Assembly: GCF_002086125.1 (NCBI RefSeq) | Contig: NZ_MVHG01000038.1 | Span: 1 to 43,437 of the forward strand | Direction: 5' to 3' | Origin: Mycobacterium arosiense ATCC BAA-1401 = DSM 45069 | GTDB lineage: Bacteria > Actinomycetota > Actinomycetes > Mycobacteriales > Mycobacteriaceae | Length of the DNA: 43,437 nt | Shown here: in pieces, positions 17,227 to 24,018 of the stretch | Layout of the letters: every line of letters starts with the position of its first letter | Position numbering within the stretch: position 1 is the stretch's first letter | The notes under the pieces: model-generated | What the model saw: only the letters and a program-made list of their open reading frames with translations | Database searches by the model: none | Told to the model about the DNA's origin: nothing | Translations under genes and position numbers: made by a program

Positions 17227-19592
17227 CGCGTCGACTCCTCCTCCCGCGCGATCAGTACCGAGACCGCGGCCTGACCCAGGGCCAGCCCGCCGTCGTTCGG
17301 CGGCACGACATGATGGGTGAGTACTTCAAACCCATTGCGCTGCAACCTTGTCCGGCAGGCCTGGAGCAACAGCACGTTCTGGAACACCCCGCCGGTGAGG
17401 CCCACCATCCGGGTGCCGCCGGCCACCCGGGTGACCACCTCGGTGACGGCGTCGGCGACGGCCCGGTGAAACGCCGCGGCCAGCGTCGCCGGTGGTGTCC
17501 CGGCGTACAGCGCCGCGACCATGGTCTGCACCATCGGAGCCGGATCGATCACCCCGTCGGGGCGCACCACCAGCGGCAGCGACGGCCCCGCGGACTCCAT
17601 GCCGGCCGACTGCGCCAGCGCCTCGAGTTCGATCGCGGCTTGCCCCTCGTAGTCGATGCGGTGTCGCACCCCGAGCAGGGAGGCGACCGCGTCGAACAGG
17701 CGGCCCACACTCGAACACGGCACGCAGCCCGTCCCGGTGTCCAATTGCGAACGGATGAGGCGCAGTTCGTCGTCGCTCGCCGCGGCCACCGGCGCCAGGT
17801 CGGGGGTCCAGTCGATGTCGGCCATCCACAACTGGGACAGCGCCATCCGCCACGGATTGCGCACGGCGGCGTCACCGCCGGGCAGCGGCACCGCCAGCAG
17901 GTGTCCGGCCCGCACGAAGCGATGGCTTTGCGTTCCGAGGACCAAAATCTCACCGCCCCAGATCGTTTCGTCACAGCCGTAACCGGTGCCGTCGAAGGAG
18001 ACCCCGATGATGGGTTCGCCGAGGCGCCCGTGTTCGGCCAGCAGTGAGACGACGTGGGCGTGGTGGTGCTGCACCAGGTCCAGCGGGCGCTCGTCGGCGT
18101 GGCGCTCGGCCCAGCTGCGGGTGTGATAGGCCGGATGCAGGTCGGCGGCCAAACGCGCCGGCCGGCCGCGGATCTCGCTGAGCTGGGTCACCGCGCGCTC
18201 GAACGCGCGCAGCGTCGCCCAGGTGGCCATGTCGCCGATGTGGCCGGACAAATATGCCCGGCCGCCGTCGGTGAGGCAGCAGGTGTTCTTCAGTTCGCCG
18301 CCCACGGCCAGCACGGCGGGGCCCTCGAGCCGCAGGTCGATCGGCAGCGGCGCATAGCCCCGGGACCGGCGGATGGGCAGCTCGTGGGCGCCCTGCTCGC
18401 CGTGGACCACGCGCACCACCGAGTCGTCGCACGGTACATGGATCGGCCGGTCGTGGTCGAGCACCGCCTCGCACAGGGCGGGAAGGCGTTGCGCCGCATC
18501 CTCATCGGTGAAGCAGATCGGCTCATCGGAGCGGTTGGCGCTGGTCAGCACCAGCGCGTCGGGCACCGGTCCACCCGCCCCCGGCACCGCCGACAGCAGC
18601 AGGTGGTGAATGGGGGAGTACGGCAGCATCAGCCCCAGCAGCGGGCTGCCGGGCGCGACGGCATCGGCCACCGCCGCGCCGGGGCGCCGCCGCAGCAGCA
18701 CGATCGGGCGGGCCGGGCCGGTCAGCACCGAGGCCTCGGTGTCGTCGACGTAGGCGTAACGGCGCGCCACGTCGAGGTCGCGGACCAGCATGGCAAAGGG
18801 CTTGGCGCCGCGCGCTTTCCGCGCTCGCAGCCTGGCGACCGCCGTTGCGTCGTCGACGGCGCAGGCCAGGTGGTAACCACCGATTCCCTTGATGGCCACC
18901 ACGGCGCCACAGGCGAGCGCGGCTTGGGTGGCGCTCAGCGCCGCGTCGCAGCCGTTGACCCGGCCGGCCGGCGAGGCGAACCACAGCGTCGGCCCGCAGT
19001 CCGGACAGGCGATCGGTTGCGCGTGGAAGCGACGGTCCGCCGGATCGTGGTATTCGGCGGCGCAGCGGGCGCACATGGCGAACGCCGACATGGTGGTGGC
19101 GGGCCGGTCGTACGGCAATTCCTCGATGATGGTGAACCGCGGACCGCAATTGGTACAGGTCACGAACGGGTGCCGGTAGCGCCGGTCTCGCGGGTCGAAC
19201 AGTTCGGCGAGGCAGTCGTCGCACACGGCGATGTCGGGCGGGATCGGCGTGGTCGTGCCGGCGGCGAATCGGCTTGGCACGATCCGAAATTCAGCCGGGC
19301 AAGCGGGGTCAACCGCGACGTCGGCGACGCGGACGCCGGTGATCCGGGCCAGGGGCGGCGCCTGCGCTCGCAGCCGGCGCCCGAACTCCGCCACCCGGGC
19401 CGGCCGGCCCTGCACCTCCAGAAAGACCGCACCCGAGTCGTTGCCGACGAACCCGGCCAGCCCCAGTTCGGTCGCGATCCGGTGCACGAACGGGCGGAAG
19501 CCGACCCCTTGAACCACGCCGGTCACCACGATGCGTTGCCGCACCTGAGTCCGGGCGGGTGACAGCAGGATGGTTTCGGCCGTCTCGGTCAT
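17223..19592 (-). CDS. hypF: Carbamoyltransferase HypF
   Basis: A 789-residue protein that makes carbamoyl adenylate from carbamoyl phosphate and passes it to HypE. Domains in order: acylphosphatase-like (about 18-105, VVQGVGFRPFVHR), two zinc-finger motifs (CDDCLAEL and CTNCGPRFT; CARCAAEY and CPDCGPTL), a YrdC-like domain (about 210-390, IKGIGGYHLACAV) and the Kae1-like C-terminal domain with VQHHHAHVVSLLAEHG, SFDGTGYGCDETIWGGE and VGLTGGVFQN. ATG 19592 overlaps the hypC2 stop as ATGA and gives normal length; the open frame reading back to 20189 is spurious. It ends in a 4-nt overlap with the SIS-HypC gene. Confidence 0.97.
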   Translation of the reverse strand: MTETAETILLSPARTQVRQRIVVTGVVQGVGFRPFVHRIATELGLAGFVGNDSGAVFLEVQGRPARVAEFGRRLRAQAPPLARITGVRVADVAVDPACPAEFRIVPSRFAAGTTTPIPPDIAVCDDCLAELFDPRDRRYRHPFVTCTNCGPRFTIIEELPYDRPATTMSAFAMCARCAAEYHDPADRRFHAQPIACPDCGPTLWFASPAGRVNGCDAALSATQAALACGAVVAIKGIGGYHLACAVDDATAVARLRARKARGAKPFAMLVRDLDVARRYAYVDDTEASVLTGPARPIVLLRRRPGAAVADAVAPGSPLLGLMLPYSPIHHLLLSAVPGAGGPVPDALVLTSANRSDEPICFTDEDAAQRLPALCEAVLDHDRPIHVPCDDSVVRVVHGEQGAHELPIRRSRGYAPLPIDLRLEGPAVLAVGGELKNTCCLTDGGRAYLSGHIGDMATWATLRAFERAVTQLSEIRGRPARLAADLHPAYHTRSWAERHADERPLDLVQHHHAHVVSLLAEHGRLGEPIIGVSFDGTGYGCDETIWGGEILVLGTQSHRFVRAGHLLAVPLPGGDAAVRNPWRMALSQLWMADIDWTPDLAPVAAASDDELRLIRSQLDTGTGCVPCSSVGRLFDAVASLLGVRHRIDYEGQAAIELEALAQSAGMESAGPSLPLVVRPDGVIDPAPMVQTMVAALYAGTPPATLAAAFHRAVADAVTEVVTRVAGGTRMVGLTGGVFQNVLLLQACRTRLQRNGFEVLTHHVVPPNDGGLALGQAAVSVLIAREEESTR

Positions 19593-19861
19593 GTCAAGTT
19601 CGCCTCCGGGCGCAGCGCGGGGTCGGCGCGGCCCCGGCCCATCAGCTCCAGCCCGGCCATGGCCTGTTCGGCGCCCGCCTGATCGGTCTTTTCGACGACG
19701 AAGCCCATGTGGATGATCACCCAGTCGCCCGGCGCGAACGTCTCGTCCGGCAACATACCGACGTTGACCTTGCGCTGTTCGCCGGTGACGGCGACCAGTG
19801 CGAGCTGACCCTCGAAACCGTCCAGCATGCCGATGACCCGCCCCGGTATGCCCAAACACAT
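19589..19861 (-). CDS. hypC: Hydrogenase maturation chaperone HypC (second copy)
   Basis: A 90-residue HypC/HupF protein starting MCLGIPGRVIGML with the essential Cys2 and the core GDWVIIHMGFVVEK. It shares the fold but is clearly diverged from the copy at 14313-14585, so the two are not a recent duplication. It lies between the endopeptidase (3 nt) and hypF (4-nt overlap). In other organisms, paired HypC-type chaperones divide work between Fe-cofactor assembly with HypD and escort of the large subunit. Which does which here is open. Confidence 0.95.
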   Translation of the reverse strand: MCLGIPGRVIGMLDGFEGQLALVAVTGEQRKVNVGMLPDETFAPGDWVIIHMGFVVEKTDQAGAEQAMAGLELMGRGRADPALRPEANLT

Positions 19862-19864
19862 GGC

Positions 19865-20356
19865 TCAGCACCCCGTTTCGGTTGACACGGAGGGGTTTAG
19901 CGCGGCGACGATCTCTTCGACCGCCCGCGCCGCCCGGGGGACGGCCTGGGCGACCGGCTCGGTCAGGCCGATGCCCTCCTGGACGCTGCCCGCCTCGCAC
20001 CCGACCACCACGGTGTAGGGCGGGCGGCCGCCCAGCGCCCGCAGGCTGGCGAAGACGGCGGCCGGATCCATGCTGTGACCGTCCAGGCCGTTCGTCTCGG
20101 CCGAACAGTCGTGGTCGGCCTGAAAGACGTGCAATGTGCCGGGATGGCCCCGGCTGGGCACGGCGTCGACGAGAACCAGCGTGTCCCACTCCTCGAGCAG
20201 GTCATAGGCCAGGTGCATGCCACGGATGCCGTAGTCGATGACCTGAACCGTCGGATCGTCCTGGGGCAGTGCGGCGTTGCGGACCACTTCGGAGCCGAAC
20301 CCGTCGTCGCCCAGAAAGATGTTGCCGATCCCGGCTACCAAGATGCGCGCAGTCAT
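19865..20356 (-). CDS. Hydrogenase maturation endopeptidase (HyaD/HybD family)
   Basis: A 163-residue nickel-dependent protease that cuts the C-terminal tail off the large subunit after cofactor insertion. It begins MTARILVAGIGNIFLGDDGFGSEVV, carrying the conserved Glu/Asp near the nickel-sensing site (GDDGFGSE); LVLVDAVPSRG holds the second acidic ligand and the His ligand region lies in LDGHSMDP. It is the only such protease in the window, so HhyL is its natural substrate. ATG 20356 fits the family start; the longer frame from 20479 runs over a different small gene. Gap to the 39-aa gene is 17 nt. Confidence 0.95.
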   Translation of the reverse strand: MTARILVAGIGNIFLGDDGFGSEVVRNAALPQDDPTVQVIDYGIRGMHLAYDLLEEWDTLVLVDAVPSRGHPGTLHVFQADHDCSAETNGLDGHSMDPAAVFASLRALGGRPPYTVVVGCEAGSVQEGIGLTEPVAQAVPRAARAVEEIVAALNPSVSTETGC

Positions 20357-20373
20357 GGTGGCTCCCGCATCGG

Positions 20374-20493
20374 CTACATCCGCCTCAACTTCAGATAGCG
20401 GCGGGCATCCGGCACGGATATCGCGCCGAGCACCAATGCGACCGCGACCACCAGCGCGACCATGGCGATGAAGATCCAACCGAGGACTTCCAT
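20374..20493 (-). CDS. 39-residue single-pass membrane protein (DUF6893-like)
   Basis: A short gene encoding 39 residues. Residues about 3-25 form one hydrophobic helix (MEVLGWIFIAMVALVVAVAL), followed by a basic tail PDARRYLKLRRM that would face the cytoplasm. A strong ribosome-binding site (AAGGAG, 6 nt spacing) precedes ATG 20493, and the stop is 17 nt before the endopeptidase gene. Its position inside a tightly packed operon and its strong translation signal argue it is real. I recall a DUF6893 small-protein family of this shape next to mycobacterial hydrogenases. It could anchor the hydrogenase, which has no membrane segment of its own, but that is inference. Confidence 0.8.
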   Translation of the reverse strand: MEVLGWIFIAMVALVVAVALVLGAISVPDARRYLKLRRM

Positions 20494-20505
20494 GAGGAGC
20501 TCCTT

Positions 20506-21837
20506 TCAGGGGTTTGTGCTGTGCTGCGATTGCAGCGGCTCGACTTCGTCGGGTGAGAAATACAGGTAGCGGCCGTACCAGTCGTGCAGCTCGGCGGCCG
20601 GGTCTTCCTCGACGACGACGCCGACGTGCTTGTTGCCCTCGACGTCTGAGTGCACCGACGTGACGCGGGCGGTCTTGCCGGCGACGAAGATGTCCTGCGC
20701 GTCGGCGTTGCGCCGCGGTCGCAACCGGACCTTGCTGCCGCGCGCTATCCGGACCCCGTTCACCAGCACCGCGTCAATCTCGGGGCGGACCGCGTTGTCG
20801 GCCAGTGGGTCCCACCAATCCATGCCGTCGGGAATCTCGGGCACCAGGCCGGCGGAGGCGTCGAGCGCGTGCGGGTCACGCAGCACGCCGTGCAGCCGGG
20901 CCATCGCCTCGGGCGACATGGCGTCGCATTCGTCGATGATCCGCGCGGCCCGCGGGTCGGTGGCCCGGGCCTGCGCCTTCTCGTCGTCGGTCATCGTCAT
21001 GACGCGCAGGGTGAGGATCTCGTCGATCTCGGTGCAGTCGTACAGGGCGGTGTCGCTCTGTTCGGCGACCTCGGGGTGGTCGTAGAGGATGATCGGCGAG
21101 ATCAGCAGGATGTCGTCGGTGCCGGGGGGGCCGGCCAGCACGGGGAAGCAGCGATGCTGGGCGCATCGGGACACCGCATCGGTCGCGGTAGGCGGCGGCT
21201 CGAGCAGCGAGATGAACCGGCCGCCAACGACTTCGGCCATGACGTGGGTTCCGATCATGGATCGTGCGGCGGCGTCGGCCTTGTCGCGCGCGGGTGCACC
21301 TGTGTTTCTGACCCGCACCGAAACGCGTCGCAGGTCGCCGTCGGGCCGGCTCGTGACGGTCAATACGCCCCGAATGTCGTGGCGTTCGCGGACCAGCCGG
21401 CCACCGTCGACAGCCTCGAGGTCGGTTGCCGCGAGGGCCGTCACCGGCAGCGAGCGGGGTTGATCGTCAAACATGACGGGGCCGAAAGAGATCTCGCACT
21501 CCAGCGCTTCGTCCCAAGTCAACCACGATCCGGTCGCGGTCCTCAGCTCGTCGACACGTTCGAAAACGCCGTTGCCGACGGCGCGTTCGGCCCGCCGGTG
21601 CTGCAACTGCAGGAATCGCACCACCAGCGTCAGCGCCTGGGCACCGTCGACCAGGAACTCCGCGGCCAGGGTGTCGCCTTCGCCCAGGCCGGCCTCGGCC
21701 GCACCGCGTGGCCCCAAAACGCCGAACTGCCAACGTGATTGGTTCTTGCTGGACGTCCCACGGTACGGGTAGAGCAGGTAGCCTTCGTAGAGCACCGCGT
21801 CGGCAACGGCGCGGGCCCGATCCTGACTCGATGTCAT
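20506..21837 (-). CDS. Conserved hydrogenase-cluster protein of unknown function (443 aa)
   Basis: I do not recognise a characterised family. The 443-residue protein is soluble and mixed alpha/beta. The N-terminus reads AVLYEGYLLYPYRGTSSKNQSRWQFGVL (about 16-43, given in parts: LLYPYRGTS, RWQFGVLGP). A central GDLRRVSVRVRN strand region, ILLISPIILYDHPEVAEQS and a basic C-terminal segment (GSKVRLRPRRNADAQDIF) follow. It ends in a beta-rich stretch with HVGVVVEEDP. There are few cysteines, so no obvious Fe-S site. It overlaps the DUF6084 gene by 4 nt and is followed after 12 nt by the 39-aa membrane gene. Its place just after the structural genes suggests a role in the hydrogenase complex or its assembly. 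Confidence 0.85.
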   Translation of the reverse strand: MTSSQDRARAVADAVLYEGYLLYPYRGTSSKNQSRWQFGVLGPRGAAEAGLGEGDTLAAEFLVDGAQALTLVVRFLQLQHRRAERAVGNGVFERVDELRTATGSWLTWDEALECEISFGPVMFDDQPRSLPVTALAATDLEAVDGGRLVRERHDIRGVLTVTSRPDGDLRRVSVRVRNTGAPARDKADAAARSMIGTHVMAEVVGGRFISLLEPPPTATDAVSRCAQHRCFPVLAGPPGTDDILLISPIILYDHPEVAEQSDTALYDCTEIDEILTLRVMTMTDDEKAQARATDPRAARIIDECDAMSPEAMARLHGVLRDPHALDASAGLVPEIPDGMDWWDPLADNAVRPEIDAVLVNGVRIARGSKVRLRPRRNADAQDIFVAGKTARVTSVHSDVEGNKHVGVVVEEDPAAELHDWYGRYLYFSPDEVEPLQSQHSTNP

Positions 21838-22475
21838 CGCGTCACCTCGCGATCGACTTCATCCAGCAGCGAGGCGACCGCGTGGTCGAAGTCGAGCATC
21901 CCGCGGGCAGACTTGTAGCGGGCCAGCTGGGCGATGGTTTCGTGGCTCAGCCGGATCCACCCGCTGTTCGGATAGTGCTGTGCGACCAGGTCGCGCCACA
22001 CCGCGACCGGCATCGCGTAGTGGTCCTCGCAGTCCCACGACACCTGCTGCACCGAGAAGCCACGCTCGGAGTCGACGAAAACCGTTCCGCTGAAGAGGAA
22101 TTGCAGGGGGACCGCCCCGTCGCGCAGCGCGTGCAGGTATTTGGCGGCGGCCACTTCGAAGTCGTAGGTGCAATCCAGCGACAGGGTGGCGGTTGTGTGC
22201 CCGGTGAAGCCCGGCACCATGGCGGTGCAATGCTGCCAGAGGAAGGTGCGCTGGGTGCTGGCCCAGCGTTCGCGGCCGCCGAACAGGTCTAACAGCCCCG
22301 CCGCTTCGTCATCGGAGTAGGAACGGCGCGGCGGCTCGATGCGAACCTGGCACCGCAGGGCGATGGCGTGCACCGGGTCGTCGCCGCCCGCGGTGACGGC
22401 GATGCGGGCGGTCAATATCGGGCTGACGCTATACGGTTCGGCCGTCACGTCCAGCACTTCGAAGCCGACATTCAT
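21834..22475 (-). CDS. DUF6084 family hydrogenase-associated protein
   Basis: A 213-residue protein I associate with DUF6084 (from memory). Function unknown. The first half is beta-rich (VGFEVLDVTAEPY, ILTARIAVTAGG, HAIALRCQVRIEPP), and later there are aromatic motifs (TFLWQHCTAMVPGF, QVSWDCEDHYAMPVAVW). The C-terminal about 60 residues are helical (HETIAQLARYKSARGML). ATG 22475 overlaps the DUF5947 stop as ATGA; a longer frame back to 22565 only adds Arg-rich shadow sequence. Its stop overlaps the start of the 443-aa gene. The three genes are probably translated as a unit. Confidence 0.86.
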   Translation of the reverse strand: MNVGFEVLDVTAEPYSVSPILTARIAVTAGGDDPVHAIALRCQVRIEPPRRSYSDDEAAGLLDLFGGRERWASTQRTFLWQHCTAMVPGFTGHTTATLSLDCTYDFEVAAAKYLHALRDGAVPLQFLFSGTVFVDSERGFSVQQVSWDCEDHYAMPVAVWRDLVAQHYPNSGWIRLSHETIAQLARYKSARGMLDFDHAVASLLDEVDREVTR

Positions 22476-23116
22476 TGCGGTGTCCTTACGGCGCGGGCGG
22501 CGAGCCGATCGAAGAAGCCGTCGATGAACTCGCGGGCCTGCTGGCCGCCGTCGAAGCCGCGCCATACCATGCGCAGGCGTCCGACGAATTCGTAGCAGGC
22601 GTCGATCGGGACCAAATACGTTTCCGGTTGCGGCAATTCCTTATCCTGGGCGCTGTCGGCGACCCGAACCAGCAGCGCCTCCACGTCGTCGGCGAGCAGG
22701 CTCACCCGCGGGTCGGCGGCGCGGATCGTCTCCCAAACCTTCATGTCCAGCTCGGATTCGCATGCCCCGGCCGGTCCGGGGTAGAAGGCGACGGTGTGGC
22801 CAAGGGTGGAGTTGGTGAAGAAGAAGGCGACCCCCACCGGGATCTGCAGCGCCTCCCACACCAGGCGATCCAGCGCGAAATCGGGAAACGACAGGTACCG
22901 GTCCGGCACCGCGCGGTACCGCAGGTCGGCCGCCGAGTCGGTGAACAGCAGATAGCAGGCGCGGCAGACGCACATCAGCTGGCGGCCGGCAAGATTGACC
23001 ACGTGCTGGTGCTCGTCGGCGATGGGCTCCGCACACATCTCGCAGCGCTCGCCCGCGGGCTCGGGGGCGCGTCGGTCGCTTTTGATGCGGGTCAGGACGT
23101 CGTAGGGAGTTGTCAC
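22472..23116 (-). CDS. DUF5947 family hydrogenase-associated protein with cysteine motif
   Basis: A 214-residue protein I associate with DUF5947 (from memory). Near the N-terminus there is a Cys-rich motif, C25-x2-C28 with H36/H38 and then C49, C51, C54 (CEMC ... CVCRAC), suggesting a zinc-ribbon-like or Fe-S site. The rest is mixed alpha/beta with RLVWEALQIPVGVAFFF and aromatic patches. GTG 23116 overlaps the TGA of the NifU/Rieske gene, and the stop overlaps the DUF6084 start. The cysteine pattern makes it a candidate electron carrier or assembly factor for the hydrogenase, but this is inference. Confidence 0.87.
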   Translation of the reverse strand: MTTPYDVLTRIKSDRRAPEPAGERCEMCAEPIADEHQHVVNLAGRQLMCVCRACYLLFTDSAADLRYRAVPDRYLSFPDFALDRLVWEALQIPVGVAFFFTNSTLGHTVAFYPGPAGACESELDMKVWETIRAADPRVSLLADDVEALLVRVADSAQDKELPQPETYLVPIDACYEFVGRLRMVWRGFDGGQQAREFIDGFFDRLAARAVRTPQ

Positions 23117-24015
23117 GCGCCGGCTCCCATCGGTTCGGCCAGTGCCACCGACGGCACCCCGTCGCGCAGGAGCAGGGGCAGTGGCTCGAGGTGACTTCCG
23201 TTGGGGCCCAAGCCCGCGCGCGCGACGTCGAACTGTGTGCCGCAGCGCGGGCAGCCCACCAGCGTCTCCCTCAGCTGCGCACCCGCCAACGAGTCATCAC
23301 ATACCGGGCAATGGTCGCGGTAGGCCAGCGGCAGGTCGCCGACCCGGCACACCAGCAGCGGGGTGCTTAAAACCCGGAATCCCGCAACGTCGCCGGGCTC
23401 CAAGTCCGCCAGTTCCGGCAGCGGATGCCAGGATGAACCGTTCGAATGCACGTGCGCCAGCAGCGATTCGGCGGGAATCACACTGGGGGTGGGTTCGGCG
23501 GTGACCACCTCGATCGAGGAGATCTCCGGCGCCGCCGCGCGAACCGCGTCCTGCACGGCCAGCTCCAAGGTCACCGCCGACGACGGGCAGCTCTTGCGGC
23601 TGCCGGTGAACGCCAGCCGCGCGGTGAATTCTTCCGGGTGTGCGCCCGGAACCACCTCGAGCAGGTCGACGTCGCCGCCGTGCGAACCCAGGTAGGGGCG
23701 CACCCGATCCAGCGCGTCCGCGACCCTGCGGTGCACGTCGTGCGGATGCAGGCCGTGCACCAGGAGCAGGCTGGCCACCAGGTCGTCGGTGGCCAGCCGC
23801 TCGACCAGCCCCCCATCCGGCCCGGGCTCGCCGGCCACCCGCATGATCCGCTCCAGCCCGGCGCCGTAAAGCCCGACTACCTCGCGAACCAGTTGTTGGG
23901 CACGGTCGTACGCGGCGGTCCCGCCCGCGGCGCAGGAATCCAGCAGCGTCTGGATCCGATCGCCCGCTGCGCGCCACTGCGTGTCATTCGCGAAATCATC
24001 CGGGCGATCCACCAT
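23113..24015 (-). CDS. NifU-like/Rieske-like fusion protein
   Basis: 300 residues. A helical N-terminal part (1-about 95) precedes a NifU C-terminal-type domain (about 98-170; RPYLGSHGGDVDLLEV, then GSRKSCPSSAVTL at 138-150). The NifU cluster motif is normally GxCxxCPSS; here the first Cys is Arg140 and only Cys143 remains. The C-terminal domain (about 210-295) resembles a Rieske ferredoxin, but the CxH...CxxH ligands are replaced by C236-x2-C239 and C255-x2-C258 (CPVC ... CPRCGTQFD), as in rubredoxin-like or zinc-ribbon sites. Such NifU/Rieske proteins accompany group 1h hydrogenases. It starts 3 nt after hhyL. A role in electron transfer or cluster delivery is inferred. Confidence 0.88.
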   Translation of the reverse strand: MVDRPDDFANDTQWRAAGDRIQTLLDSCAAGGTAAYDRAQQLVREVVGLYGAGLERIMRVAGEPGPDGGLVERLATDDLVASLLLVHGLHPHDVHRRVADALDRVRPYLGSHGGDVDLLEVVPGAHPEEFTARLAFTGSRKSCPSSAVTLELAVQDAVRAAAPEISSIEVVTAEPTPSVIPAESLLAHVHSNGSSWHPLPELADLEPGDVAGFRVLSTPLLVCRVGDLPLAYRDHCPVCDDSLAGAQLRETLVGCPRCGTQFDVARAGLGPNGSHLEPLPLLLRDGVPSVALAEPMGAGA

Positions 24016-24018
24016 GCC

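Noticed and set aside
19593..20189. N-terminal extension of HypF upstream of ATG 19592
   Set aside because: It overlaps hypC2 and the endopeptidase in a different frame and looks like shadow sequence; HypF from 19592 has full normal length.
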